Positions 25,827-36,409 of a DNA stretch of 64,000 nt are shown here, piece after piece. This stretch comes from JBBATK01 sp044228685 (GTDB taxonomy: Bacteria; Bacteroidota; Ignavibacteria; Kapaibacteriales; NICIL-2), in NCBI GenBank assembly GCA_044228685.1, contig JBGAUL010000005.1, forward strand, positions 62,001 through 126,000, in the 5' to 3' direction. Each line of letters opens with the position of its first letter. Position 1 is the first letter of the stretch. A program made the translations under genes and the position numbers. The notes under the pieces are model-generated. The model was not told the DNA's origin. It was given only the letters and a program-made list of their open reading frames with translations, and did no database searches.

Positions 25827-26882
25827 TTATGATAGTATTACTTTTTGTATCTGACCCATTCCGCTATATATATATACTATATCACCAATTAAACACGGTG
25901 CTCGAACATAATTAGACTCTAACAATTGCTTCTTAGCCCATGTTTTGCCATTGTCTCGACTATAATACAAGTCATATGTAATGAATATTCCTTCTATATT
26001 GCCTAGGAACATCACAATGTTATCTCTATCAGCTTGGAGTCCCTTTACTATTGTGTAATCAGAAAACTGCGCTAACTGCTCAACACGATTTGATCTATCA
26101 TCATAATTGCATACAACTATTTTATTTTCGTTATCTCGAGCAACTCCAGCTACTATAAGCCCTTCGTCACCTTTTGTACTCATCATCATAGAGTGAATTG
26201 GCATATCAATTACAGTGGCTACTGTGTCTCTATATTTCCATAAATAATCCGATTCGCTTGTCGATTTTATAGTGAATATTGTTTTTTCTTTACACACTAC
26301 CTGATCCCCGGTCTCTACGTACATTTCCTTATCTTTCTTCGACATCGCAGCAAAGGGAGTAATGACAGCCCTCTTTTTTTGATTCTTTGTAGATATATAA
26401 ACTGCGTGATCATAAACAAATATAGACCACAAGGCGCCTACCTCAAACAATTCAGACGTTATACCGTCAATGTGATATGTATACCAACTAACGTTTCGGC
26501 TTGTATCACTGGCCAACCCAACATATATCGTTTTTCCATGCAGCAAACCTTTTTGTGTAAATCGAGCGTTTTTTATGTTGTCCTTTATCACCCAACTCTT
26601 GCCACCGTCGGTCGTGCCGTAAACAACTGCCTCATTTACAACTGTGTCTGTAACATTTATGAAGTCGCGTACATCTGTAATACTACTCTTACTAATAGTT
26701 CCGAAAATGTATCCCTCTCTATCGTTGACAAATTGTATATATTTTACTGTTAGGTCTTCATCGGGTAGTCCACTCCCAATGTACATTTGAACTTCATTAT
26801 ATTGATCACAACGAATACTTAGAATCGATACAATGATCGCGCAAACCATCAGTATACATTTAGTTAGATTTTGGTTGTCCAT
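25827..26882 (-). CDS. Lipoprotein with Asp-box propeller repeats; candidate RHS immunity protein
   Basis: 351 aa. The N-terminus MDNQNLTKCILMVCAIIVSI followed by LSIRC gives a lipoprotein signal with Cys25. Asp-box motifs YGTTDGGKSWVIKD and YYSRDNGKTWAKKQ lie near both ends, so the fold is probably a YCF48/BNR-like propeller. The ATG lies inside the last codons of the giant RHS gene (23-bp overlap), so translation is coupled to it. In polymorphic toxin loci the gene directly after the RHS tip usually encodes immunity, and this position is the argument for that role. However, immunity proteins are usually small and cytosolic, and a surface-lipoprotein partner is an equally fair reading. No family-specific function was recognised. 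Confidence 0.75.
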   Translation of the reverse strand: MDNQNLTKCILMVCAIIVSILSIRCDQYNEVQMYIGSGLPDEDLTVKYIQFVNDREGYIFGTISKSSITDVRDFINVTDTVVNEAVVYGTTDGGKSWVIKDNIKNARFTQKGLLHGKTIYVGLASDTSRNVSWYTYHIDGITSELFEVGALWSIFVYDHAVYISTKNQKKRAVITPFAAMSKKDKEMYVETGDQVVCKEKTIFTIKSTSESDYLWKYRDTVATVIDMPIHSMMMSTKGDEGLIVAGVARDNENKIVVCNYDDRSNRVEQLAQFSDYTIVKGLQADRDNIVMFLGNIEGIFITYDLYYSRDNGKTWAKKQLLESNYVRAPCLIGDIVYIYSGMGQIQKVILS

Positions 26883-29800
26883 TAGGTGGCTCTATTATTA
26901 AAAATGGCATAATTGGTGCAATCGCGGCTTTCAACCTATCAACAGGTACGCCCTCCTTCTGCGCCTTTTCCTCGATCAATTTACGGATTAGCTCACGATC
27001 TCTCCATGCCTCTTTTGCTCGCTTTATAGCGACTTCGGGGTGGCCTATAAAATAATCGACAAATTTAGCTCCGATTGCCGCCACTTGTTTTATACCTTCT
27101 TTGCTCGTAAGATCTGCAGCGTCAGGTGTTAGCAATATTTTTACTAAATCAAGGGTCTGGAGTTTGTACAGTCCGGCCTTCCAATACGCATCTGGGTGTG
27201 AATCGAACGCAAATCTTGTAAGTGCCATTCCATTTTCTGCTGCCTCAAATTTACTTGCATCCTTATTCTGATTTTCGTCAAGTCTCTCCTCAATAGCCTG
27301 TTGCAAGAGGCGTCTTGCGTTAATAAGCCATATTTTTCCCTCACGGGACAGAGTTTTGAATGTCACGTTAGTGAATCGTAGTGCATATTTAAGACCATAA
27401 TTCAAATAGTATTCTGGCGGTGTTTTGCCTGGATTTTGTTTTATAAAATCTCTGTAACGAAATATGTAATAGTCTACAGATCCAAGATGATGCTTATCGT
27501 AAGGTGTAGGCGCTAAACCATCCGGATCAATACTATATATTGGATTATCGAGGCCGTAATTATAAGGACTCCAACTCGCAAACTTAGCGCTTGCAGGATC
27601 CCTACTGTACCATCGTATGACGCGGGGGTCGAAGGCGCGTGAACCATAATCAATGTAATTTCCTTCTCCTTTGACATCACTTTCAGACTGTTTGCCATTA
27701 AAACCATATTCATAGTTATTTATCGTCCAAGACCTACCTGGCTGCTGCATTCCATATGGATAATAGTTACGTACCGATCTCAATTCAGCGATAAAACTTC
27801 CATTTCCATCTAGCCTTTTAACATCAGCAAATACAGCACGGACAGAGCCAAGGTGGTCGTTGAGTTCGTAGTTCTTCATCCCAACCCTTCGATAAACCGT
27901 AACTCCTGTAGCAATGTTGTAACTTGATTGAGATGTACTAGAATGAACAACTTGCTCTGTTCCCACGGTACTGAATATTTTCTCGCCAATCCGATGTTCA
28001 CCGTATAACGGGCATGTGTTGAGGTGATATTCGCCGATCGAGTTTCCTACATTAGATGCTGTGTAAACAGCTAATAGTTGCTTTTTCACGTCATATATAT
28101 AACGTGTTGACCAGTTAGAAGTTAATCCACTCCCATATTGTACATAAATATCTTTACCCACTCTATTCATAGCTGCATCGTATACGTAGTAGATGCTTGT
28201 CGTTTTGCCGGGCTCTGATCGTATGGATGATTTTATTCTTCCATAGTGGTTCCATTGTATGCTTATACCCTCGTTCGCATCATTTGTTAAATTGCCGTCT
28301 TGGTCATATTGGTAAGTCATTGGGACAGCAATGTTGGTTCTTCCTAGGTCGCCTGTCGCTGCTGCATATGAAGTTGATGACGCATTGTCAACAATTCCTT
28401 GTACCTTGTTTCCGTTTAATCCTATCAGACTTGGTACACCATAGTCATAAGTAAGATTGTCTAACTCAGTCGTATTGGATGTTGGAAAAGCACTGCGTGT
28501 AAGTGACAATACGTTACCATTAGCATCATAAGAATAACTGGTATTATATCGATTGTCGATGTTGACCCAATTAGTACCATTTCTATATCTGTAATCGCTT
28601 TTTATTATACGATTCAACTGATCGTATTGATAGATGTCACCTGTTATTTCACCATCTTCATACAGACCAGTGCCGGTATTTTGAGAACGTATAGTACAAG
28701 CAGAGATATTACCTGAATAAAGGTTATTGCCAATTAAGTGATCTGAATTGAGCGTATAACTTTGACCATTTTTTTCTGACTGCGAATTAAATGGCGATTG
28801 AATATTAGCAATTTTACGCGTGTAGTCGCCATTGTAATATGAGAGTGTAGAACTAAATATGTCTTTTGCCACTGTCGTCTTTGGAGATGTGTTATTTCCA
28901 AGATTTATTCCGTCTCTACCAGGATCTTTTTGATACTCGCTTGAAGAAGTCCCGTTAACTGCGACAGAGTGATTTATGGATTTCAACCATCCTTGTATTG
29001 TATAAGTATAATCAGTTCCCTGAAGAGAATCTTCTCCTACAACTGTTCGTTGCAAGGGACCGTGAATGTAATGCTCATAGGTCGCATCTTTATCCCAAAG
29101 TAGTGAATCAGATGAAGAGTATGTGGAACACAATCTACCGTCTCTGTCATATTCATACTTTCTGAAATACTGATCTGTAAAACCACTTCTATACTTCAAC
29201 ATGTTTACGGAACCGCTAGTGACGTCATATTCGTACTCGATTTTAATACCAGACAAGCCTGGACTTTGTTGAATCATCCACTCTACGTTTCCTTCATTAT
29301 CATAGGAATAATAAGTAGTGGACTCGTCAGCACTATTTGCAACACCGTCGGCGTCGTAAATAATACAATTAACTTTATTTCTAAGATTTCTTTGAACCTG
29401 CGGTGCTACCCCATTTGGACCATAAGGATCAGGCAAAACAATTGATGTACTGTACCCATAGATCGTGCGAATTATTTCCGTTTTCTGCATACCTACTGCG
29501 ATATCGGGAGCAAGTTCATAAGTCTTATTAATAACGTATGCCTGAAACGAGTTGAAGTTTGTAGTCGTCAAGTTACACTGTCCTGATTCAATAATCCTGC
29601 CGACTTCATCATAGTTTTGATAACTACATAAACCTGCAACTCTCTGGGCGGATGTTTGCGTAAGCCGAAGTTGACCGTATTTGTTATATCCGAACCATAT
29701 TTCGCCGCCATCAGGTGATCGTTCACATATGACATTGCCAAAAGAATTGAATTGATAATGAGTACTTAGCCAGTGCTGCCACTGATTTGATCCGGTACCT

Positions 29801-32800
29801 TGTTGAGGTATAGTTCGTGTCCTTTGTGGATCGATATTTACTCCGCGTGGTGGCACGGTTCTCGTTACATTGCCAGACCTATCATGATAATACAGAGTAT
29901 AATGATAGTATTCGGCGCTGTACGATATGTTCAAATTATCATTCCAATCTTTTATGGCCGAGCAATTATCGTTATACGCTACATCTACTGCTTTAATAAG
30001 ACCAGCCTTAAGATTATGATATTGATTTTGAATATCAGTCAGAGCTGATGCAAGCGTTATAGTGCTACAATCTTCTGGATATTTAACGTAAGTAATCGTA
30101 GGAACTTCTGGTTCATTATCTGGCGGAATTGTGTATCGGATGCATAAATTATCGCACACGATGACATTAGGACATGGAAGAGACGGACAATCGAGTTCAA
30201 TGGTTTCGGACTCATAGAACCTCTCATAGTCATACCTAGTGCCTTTTCCGCTAACAATATCATAATATGTCAGATAGCCATCAGGATTTTCACCAAAATA
30301 TCCAATTTTCTGAACATAACTTCCATTTACTAAATTATCAAACTTATTTGGAGTGTTGTAAAAGTTGACAGTGACTTTTTCTGCGTTAGCCCTAAGTCTG
30401 AAATAGTCGGTCATTGGACCATTTGAGTAATTATTGCTACCTGTAATATTAAAAGTCCCAGCGTAGTGCTTCAGCGATGCGTTCACCATACTTGAACCGC
30501 TCATGTCTCCACGACTCAGCTCAACAAAGAATAATGAGCTGGGATCGGATGAATGAAGCTTTGGAAGAATGATAAATATGGGTCCATAAACACGAATAAT
30601 TTCGTCTTCGTCACTCGAATTGGAAAAGAGTCTTTTAAATAGATTTAAATTGACAAGACCTAAGAAAGCTCTCGAGTATGCATTGTATTGATTTGCTTGC
30701 AAGGACTGCCAATATTGGGTGAACGAAGGGTTGCCGTCAAGTGTATGAGGAGGAGTTGCATTGTCGGTGTAGGATGGATGATAAATACACAATCTGTCGT
30801 AACCAACTTCAGAGAGCTGGTACTCTGTGCTGAAACATCTTGACGTGCCGTAAAACATGGGAACTTCATTGTCGCACTCAGTTCCAAAGGAAACCTTTCT
30901 CCGGGCGACTCTCAGATCTGTAGATATTGCCAAAACATAGTCAGGGTGATAACTGAAGACACCAAATCCATCACAATTCATAGTATTTTTTATCTCCTGA
31001 TCCATCAAATAAGCATGCTCATAAATAGGGTGTGATATTGAACGCGAACCGGAAGTTTTGTACTCAACATAATTCGGTCCACTGCAAACCTTCGGTAACA
31101 GATTTGGCAGAGTAGTGTTCGTGCACTCAAAACCGTCTGTATTCTGATAACGTGCGACATGTCGTGTCTTTAAAGAAAGCCCCCAAACAGAATTCAAATA
31201 GGAATTGAGATCAACAACATATTGAAACGGCGAGGATGTTGTTCCACAGATATTCTCTCTTGTAAAAATGAGCCCGCAACATCCCGTCCCCGATCCATCT
31301 CGACGAGGGTCTTTGATATGGAAATTTGGAAATGTGCCTAGTGGACCTCGTGGTACAACAAATCGCAGCTGTGGGTTGTTGCAGAGACAAGATGGTGGGT
31401 TGCTGACTCCATTGTTAGCTAGGAAATTACACGCCAGTACTCCAAAATCAACTTCTTCTCCCCATGGCTGTGGCGGAACCATCGAGTTTTGATGATTGTA
31501 CTTCTCTTTCCATTGGTCGTTGAGGTAATTTGCCATCGCATCCATTAGCTTTAACCCACCGTTCGGATTCCCGGAAGTGATATCACGAAATCCGATCGGA
31601 CAAGCATTCAGATTCGCATCTTTTAAGGCTAGGTCTGGTGTACCTTCGAGTACCTTCTTGAACTCGTCAATTTCAGAAGCTGAGGACTGCGACGTAATTG
31701 TTACTTTCTGCTGACAGTCCAAAAACATGTTGTTTACTGCACATTCGATTCGAATGCTTTTTAAACAATCATTGTCCATCTCTTGTATCGTTGTACCGTT
31801 ACTACGCTTCGTCCCTGCAGGATACAGATTCCATGTGGCTGCTGCAAAAGCAATAAATTTTTGCTTATATGTATCTTTCCTCTCTTTACATCTGTCGTCT
31901 CCCATCTTTGTGAGCCCGGCGTAAAACTCATCCAGACAAACAGGGTCTGGTGGAATACACATTTTCAACCCAGTTGATGATTGTTGGGAGCTCATCAATT
32001 TGTTTCTGACGCAAAGATCAAATGACTGTAGACGCTCACGAATCCCTGCAACAGTTGAGTTATTATAATAACTAAGACACTCTAGTGGATAATTAAGCTC
32101 AAATGGACCGGGACGATAAATCTTCTTGTAGCCGCGCGTTAAGAAATCACTGTATGACTGAGTTTTATAGTCAGCAAGATTCTGGCTAGACACACAGCCA
32201 AATCTGCCTATTTCATCCAAAAACATTTCGTACAGATCCAGGAATATCTCGCTACTACCGACATTGATTTTTGCGTACTTAGCTACTGTATTATTTCTTT
32301 GAGTTTGATCTAGAGCCACCTTATAGGCCCCGACAACTTTTACCCATGCACTCCAGAGCTTCTTGCAAGTGTATATACTACACTGCTCATTACGCATATT
32401 CAATACTAACGAATTGAACCAACCAAAGTTATCTGGATAAGCAGGCACAGGAGTGGGAACGTAAACACTCGTCCCAGGCTGAAGGACCCATACTAGGTCG
32501 AATCGCTTCGCCATACCTGATTTATCAACAAAATAATCGTCTAGATTTACGGTTGGCACGTCAGGCATACCTGGGTGGATTTGTTGATATAAGTACTTCT
32601 CAAAATCTAGATTCTCATGACTGCAGCCACATTCTGTATATTCTTTTGCTGTATTGCAAATCAGCTCATGAATGACAATTGGTCTGCAGGTATTTTCCGT
32701 GATATTGGAACAAGGCGTATTGTTACTGAGATAAAAGGTGTGATCCTTATGGGTACAGTCAAACCATGAGTTGTATTTCTCCATCATAAGCTGAGCGCGT

Positions 32801-35550
32801 CGATTTGGGTTATTCAACTCCTCTAGCGATCGTTGTGTAGCGGGGTTAGGATCAACATTTGGTAAATGTGCATATATTTCATTCTCGATTTCATCAATTT
32901 TGAATATGCATCTTTCCAGCTCCTGCTCAGGTAATGTTGCGAAATTTGGTGTAGCATTGGAATTGCGGTCCCAGCCATTAGTTAGGTTCTCTCCTAGACA
33001 CATGTTTTCGTGAAACTCTGACCATGAATTGGAGGCTGGTGGTAAGGTCTGCACCTTATCATTTTTGGATTTCAGAATTCGTTGAATCGAGTACGTTCCC
33101 TGATTAGGGATGTTAACTGTCCATGTCAAATGAGTGCTTGTAACCGATGAATTGCAAGCGCGAAGAACATCGGGCAGTTGATTCCTGTCAACTGTTTGTT
33201 CAAAAATCGTTGACTGAGTCTCAACCTCTACTACTCTGATTATGGCAATTACGTCACAGGTAGCGCAGTATGTTCCGCAGTTAGGAGCTGCACCTTCAAC
33301 TGAAAACGTGTTTGGAGTAAGATCATAGGTGAGGGTTACTGTTGTAGGTTTTGCAAAACAATAGGGCTTTTCGATTACTGCCTCACGATCTAGCGAACTT
33401 CGCCTATTTTTGTTGTTTAGGTCATCGCTTATTGTCGGATTGTTTACAGTGTCACCTACGGGATACTTGAGAGCACCGCTTCCCGCAGAACCGATGATGG
33501 TTTTACCATTTGGGCTGGTCTGAAGTGTCGCACTAAGACCGGCATCACCTAGCAGGCAGGTTGCAATTATTTTGCCCTCCTTAGAAACGTATTGCGCTGT
33601 TATAACAGATTCTGGATCAATGGTAATTTGTTTAAACACAGAGTTCGCATCTGGCGCCTCATCTCCGAAAACAGAAGTTAGCTCTTGGGTAGCGACTCCA
33701 GAATAATAGATTTTGGTTGTCTTACCCCCTCCGATACGCAGATCCCAACCAATACCTCCAGTTTCACGTAATCTACCGTCTGCTCCAACTCGTGAGCTAG
33801 AAAATGGGTAGCCGTCTGCATTTGGTACACTGAGGCTTGCCGTGTTACTATTTGAGTAATACTTAGATATCAAACTGGTACTGCCACTGCTAGATATTCC
33901 TTCTGGCTGTCCATACTTTGAAGAGAGGAAAGAAGAAGAGTTATCAATTTGGTCCTGAGTAAATAATCCGCCGGCAGAGTTCGTGACGATTGACTCCCTG
34001 TGAAGAAATCCTTTTTGACCTACGGGAGCCAATAAGGTCTTTATCGTTTGGCGCCCGGTATAGTCATAAATGCTTTCGCTAACTAATACCGAGTCCTTGG
34101 AAGCAACTCTTGATTGCGTTTGTTTCTCTTTAAGCAGTCCATCTACATAAGTAATCGACTCAGCTGATGTAACACCTTGTGCGCTACCTTCCATAAAATT
34201 GCGGGAGTAAACCCAATTCTTATCCTCATCAAGACCATCATAGAAGAAGAACGCATCCTGATTGTCGTATGTCATCATGTAATTCAAGTCGGTCATGGAT
34301 GAGTTGCTTCGAGGGTCTATTATTTGTCCTTCTGGCTTTGCATTGACGGCAAAACACCAAGGACCCCAATTAGCAGGATTTGTCGATCCTCCTGAGAAGA
34401 AATTACCAATTGGTCTTACTCGCCAGACATAATATCCTCTTCCTTCTGTCAACATGAGACTATATTCTGGAATATTACTGTGCGTCTCAATTGTAAGCGC
34501 CTTTGACCAGTCAATTACTGTCCATATTCTTTTCTCATTATATTGGGACTCATCTTTCATGTTGTATAATCGCAGTACTTGAATCTGATAGCTGGGAAAT
34601 GAATCTTTACACGGCATTTCCGTGTCATCAAACCAACGTAGCCGCACCAGTCCCCCATTTGACGTTACCTCCTTCACCGGGTCGCAATCTTGCCCGCTGA
34701 TGTGCAAAGTTGTGGTTACGTCTGGTAACCTCGCAATACACCCAGAATAGAAATTCGGGCTTGTTTGGTTTAGTCCGAAGGCATTTACTTTGTACTCCTC
34801 ATTGTACTGTAATTCAATTCTCAACTTAGAATACTGATTCGGAGCTGTTGATTTCCAAGCCAAATCATTGGATACCTTGGCAGGTGGGACTGCAATTAAC
34901 TCAAGACTGGCAAACTCATCCCCACCTCCACAACTACTTGATATCGAAGGTAAGGGTGCGTTTTGAGTTATATCCTTAACATAAAGTAACTCAGGTGTGT
35001 CTTGGTTTATTGTTACGATTTCCGGTCCCCATAGCGTTTCATCAGGCAGAGAAGTATTGCGATAGTGACCTAGAACTTTCAATGTACAGACCGCGTTCCA
35101 TGTGTAGGTATTACTGGTGCTCTGTGCCTCGTATGTTCTTAAACTCCCACCTGCATGAAACGAAACTCGAACCTCAGCTTTCTTTACACATGTTGGCGCG
35201 CAAAATGTCCGATTTGACCATACTGCAGTCCCACCAGAACTGTAGAATACGACATTACTTGATTGAAAAGTATTTGTGCCTTGATTCCAATCATCAGGTC
35301 CTAGAATCTGGGGATCACTTGTTCTCTGTAGTACACTTAACGGTTTTACTTTTCTCACCGAGTCTTTAAACATACTCAGCAGATGCGAAGCACGACCGGT
35401 TGAAGGGCTTTCTATACTATTGTGTGGAGGTTCTCCTTTCGGACCTTTTTCCATTTGAGCAGAAGTCGCATGTACTCCGAGAAAGAAAATCGCAGACACG
35501 ATAATGCTTAGGTGTCCGCTCAAGAACGTTACTGAAGTTTTGACTTTCAT
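26860..35550 (-). CDS. Giant RHS-repeat secreted protein with variable C-terminal tip
   Basis: About 2896 aa. Signal peptide MKVKTSVTFLSGHLSIIVSA to residue 32 (ATG 35548-35550; GTG two codons earlier is possible). Residues 60-450 are beta-rich with Fn3-like strands (VRLRWFDDTEMPC, RGYYVWRVRPIGNFF). Residues 450-720 resemble the start of RHS shells (YDYTGRQTIKTLLAPVG). The centre (about 780-1900) is large and unusually Cys-rich. YD repeats run at about 1950-2550 (YHDRSGNVTR, FNSFGNVICERSPDGGEI, YEYDRDGRLCSTY, YSYDANGNVLSLT). The RHS core NDHLGSVRAV...SRAFDPRVIRWYSRDP...IDPDGL ends about residue 2680, after which the sequence changes to a 217-aa tip. RHS shells form a cocoon that encloses and releases the tip. 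No T9SS tail is visible. The lipoprotein gene overlaps the stop. Confidence 0.9.
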   Translation of the reverse strand: MKVKTSVTFLSGHLSIIVSAIFFLGVHATSAQMEKGPKGEPPHNSIESPSTGRASHLLSMFKDSVRKVKPLSVLQRTSDPQILGPDDWNQGTNTFQSSNVVFYSSGGTAVWSNRTFCAPTCVKKAEVRVSFHAGGSLRTYEAQSTSNTYTWNAVCTLKVLGHYRNTSLPDETLWGPEIVTINQDTPELLYVKDITQNAPLPSISSSCGGGDEFASLELIAVPPAKVSNDLAWKSTAPNQYSKLRIELQYNEEYKVNAFGLNQTSPNFYSGCIARLPDVTTTLHISGQDCDPVKEVTSNGGLVRLRWFDDTEMPCKDSFPSYQIQVLRLYNMKDESQYNEKRIWTVIDWSKALTIETHSNIPEYSLMLTEGRGYYVWRVRPIGNFFSGGSTNPANWGPWCFAVNAKPEGQIIDPRSNSSMTDLNYMMTYDNQDAFFFYDGLDEDKNWVYSRNFMEGSAQGVTSAESITYVDGLLKEKQTQSRVASKDSVLVSESIYDYTGRQTIKTLLAPVGQKGFLHRESIVTNSAGGLFTQDQIDNSSSFLSSKYGQPEGISSSGSTSLISKYYSNSNTASLSVPNADGYPFSSSRVGADGRLRETGGIGWDLRIGGGKTTKIYYSGVATQELTSVFGDEAPDANSVFKQITIDPESVITAQYVSKEGKIIATCLLGDAGLSATLQTSPNGKTIIGSAGSGALKYPVGDTVNNPTISDDLNNKNRRSSLDREAVIEKPYCFAKPTTVTLTYDLTPNTFSVEGAAPNCGTYCATCDVIAIIRVVEVETQSTIFEQTVDRNQLPDVLRACNSSVTSTHLTWTVNIPNQGTYSIQRILKSKNDKVQTLPPASNSWSEFHENMCLGENLTNGWDRNSNATPNFATLPEQELERCIFKIDEIENEIYAHLPNVDPNPATQRSLEELNNPNRRAQLMMEKYNSWFDCTHKDHTFYLSNNTPCSNITENTCRPIVIHELICNTAKEYTECGCSHENLDFEKYLYQQIHPGMPDVPTVNLDDYFVDKSGMAKRFDLVWVLQPGTSVYVPTPVPAYPDNFGWFNSLVLNMRNEQCSIYTCKKLWSAWVKVVGAYKVALDQTQRNNTVAKYAKINVGSSEIFLDLYEMFLDEIGRFGCVSSQNLADYKTQSYSDFLTRGYKKIYRPGPFELNYPLECLSYYNNSTVAGIRERLQSFDLCVRNKLMSSQQSSTGLKMCIPPDPVCLDEFYAGLTKMGDDRCKERKDTYKQKFIAFAAATWNLYPAGTKRSNGTTIQEMDNDCLKSIRIECAVNNMFLDCQQKVTITSQSSASEIDEFKKVLEGTPDLALKDANLNACPIGFRDITSGNPNGGLKLMDAMANYLNDQWKEKYNHQNSMVPPQPWGEEVDFGVLACNFLANNGVSNPPSCLCNNPQLRFVVPRGPLGTFPNFHIKDPRRDGSGTGCCGLIFTRENICGTTSSPFQYVVDLNSYLNSVWGLSLKTRHVARYQNTDGFECTNTTLPNLLPKVCSGPNYVEYKTSGSRSISHPIYEHAYLMDQEIKNTMNCDGFGVFSYHPDYVLAISTDLRVARRKVSFGTECDNEVPMFYGTSRCFSTEYQLSEVGYDRLCIYHPSYTDNATPPHTLDGNPSFTQYWQSLQANQYNAYSRAFLGLVNLNLFKRLFSNSSDEDEIIRVYGPIFIILPKLHSSDPSSLFFVELSRGDMSGSSMVNASLKHYAGTFNITGSNNYSNGPMTDYFRLRANAEKVTVNFYNTPNKFDNLVNGSYVQKIGYFGENPDGYLTYYDIVSGKGTRYDYERFYESETIELDCPSLPCPNVIVCDNLCIRYTIPPDNEPEVPTITYVKYPEDCSTITLASALTDIQNQYHNLKAGLIKAVDVAYNDNCSAIKDWNDNLNISYSAEYYHYTLYYHDRSGNVTRTVPPRGVNIDPQRTRTIPQQGTGSNQWQHWLSTHYQFNSFGNVICERSPDGGEIWFGYNKYGQLRLTQTSAQRVAGLCSYQNYDEVGRIIESGQCNLTTTNFNSFQAYVINKTYELAPDIAVGMQKTEIIRTIYGYSTSIVLPDPYGPNGVAPQVQRNLRNKVNCIIYDADGVANSADESTTYYSYDNEGNVEWMIQQSPGLSGIKIEYEYDVTSGSVNMLKYRSGFTDQYFRKYEYDRDGRLCSTYSSSDSLLWDKDATYEHYIHGPLQRTVVGEDSLQGTDYTYTIQGWLKSINHSVAVNGTSSSEYQKDPGRDGINLGNNTSPKTTVAKDIFSSTLSYYNGDYTRKIANIQSPFNSQSEKNGQSYTLNSDHLIGNNLYSGNISACTIRSQNTGTGLYEDGEITGDIYQYDQLNRIIKSDYRYRNGTNWVNIDNRYNTSYSYDANGNVLSLTRSAFPTSNTTELDNLTYDYGVPSLIGLNGNKVQGIVDNASSTSYAAATGDLGRTNIAVPMTYQYDQDGNLTNDANEGISIQWNHYGRIKSSIRSEPGKTTSIYYVYDAAMNRVGKDIYVQYGSGLTSNWSTRYIYDVKKQLLAVYTASNVGNSIGEYHLNTCPLYGEHRIGEKIFSTVGTEQVVHSSTSQSSYNIATGVTVYRRVGMKNYELNDHLGSVRAVFADVKRLDGNGSFIAELRSVRNYYPYGMQQPGRSWTINNYEYGFNGKQSESDVKGEGNYIDYGSRAFDPRVIRWYSRDPASAKFASWSPYNYGLDNPIYSIDPDGLAPTPYDKHHLGSVDYYIFRYRDFIKQNPGKTPPEYYLNYGLKYALRFTNVTFKTLSREGKIWLINARRLLQQAIEERLDENQNKDASKFEAAENGMALTRFAFDSHPDAYWKAGLYKLQTLDLVKILLTPDAADLTSKEGIKQVAAIGAKFVDYFIGHPEVAIKRAKEAWRDRELIRKLIEEKAQKEGVPVDRLKAAIAPIMPFLIIEPPNGQPKSN

Positions 35551-35638
35551 ATTCACCAGAATAGTATATTATAATTGTCTTCTAGCAATATTTGCAAATA
35601 ATAGTTCGCTGCTCTGCTAAACAATCAGATATTTAGTA

Positions 35639-36382
35639 TTACCAGCTCTTTTTGCTAATTGTGTAACCTGTATACTTCTTGAGAATGCTACCGTCATGGG
35701 AATAAACGTTACTTGCAACAACTCCCAAAGTCTTAGAGCAATCGTTTATAGATGGCGGACTGTAACTAATGGTCATACGAGTTACTCTCGATTTGGGAAG
35801 CATGAAGTACACAGCGCTTACTAGTATTTCAGATTTTGATATAATGTATATTGCTCGATTAACTCCAAGCTTTTTTTGATCTTCAGTAGCGTAAACTACA
35901 GTAATGCATTTTACCTCTTGACCAGCCACAACACTGTCTGAACACCGTTCGATCACAGCTCGCTCAAGTGCTCTTTCCTGCAACAGAATTGTTTCGCTGC
36001 GAGGTTGATCGAACTCGACGCTTTTATGGCTGACTCGATGTATGCAAGATATTTTTCTAAGAGAATGAAGAACAACAATCAAGTCATTACTATCTTGATA
36101 TATTTCGTAATCCTTTGTTACAACTGAGCTCTTCTTACCGGCAAAACACAATCTGATCGTTTTAGGAGGCAAAGATTGCACCTTGCTTTCCTCAGGATTC
36201 AAGCGTATTTCCTCAACAACTGTGCAATCGACCACAAGCCCAGCTCTCACGGAAGCTGCTGATATTTTACTGTTGAGATCACGGACAATTGCCAGAATCT
36301 TGTCTTTACAGACAACACTCTGGCACGCAGTTTTCACACTGAAACTTGTCATCGTCAATAGACAAACAATAATGGCTCTCAT
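35639..36382 (-). CDS. Small secreted protein of the RHS locus, unknown
   Basis: 247 aa with a probable signal peptide (MRAIIVCLLTMTSFSVKTAC, cut near CQS). Mature part: paired Cys (VVCKDK, VVDCTVVEE, IRLCFAG, KISCIHR, IERCSDS, EVKCITV, INDCSKT) and alternating strands (SKSEILVSAVYFML, TRMTISYSPP), consistent with a disulfide-linked beta/alpha domain in the envelope. No family was recognised. It lies 88 bp ahead of the giant RHS gene and 27 bp after the 105-aa gene, so it belongs to the same transcription unit and may assist assembly or export of the giants, which is inference. Confidence 0.65.
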   Translation of the reverse strand: MRAIIVCLLTMTSFSVKTACQSVVCKDKILAIVRDLNSKISAASVRAGLVVDCTVVEEIRLNPEESKVQSLPPKTIRLCFAGKKSSVVTKDYEIYQDSNDLIVVLHSLRKISCIHRVSHKSVEFDQPRSETILLQERALERAVIERCSDSVVAGQEVKCITVVYATEDQKKLGVNRAIYIISKSEILVSAVYFMLPKSRVTRMTISYSPPSINDCSKTLGVVASNVYSHDGSILKKYTGYTISKKSW

Positions 36383-36409
36383 AAATCACTCTCACATAGT
36401 TACTGCGCT

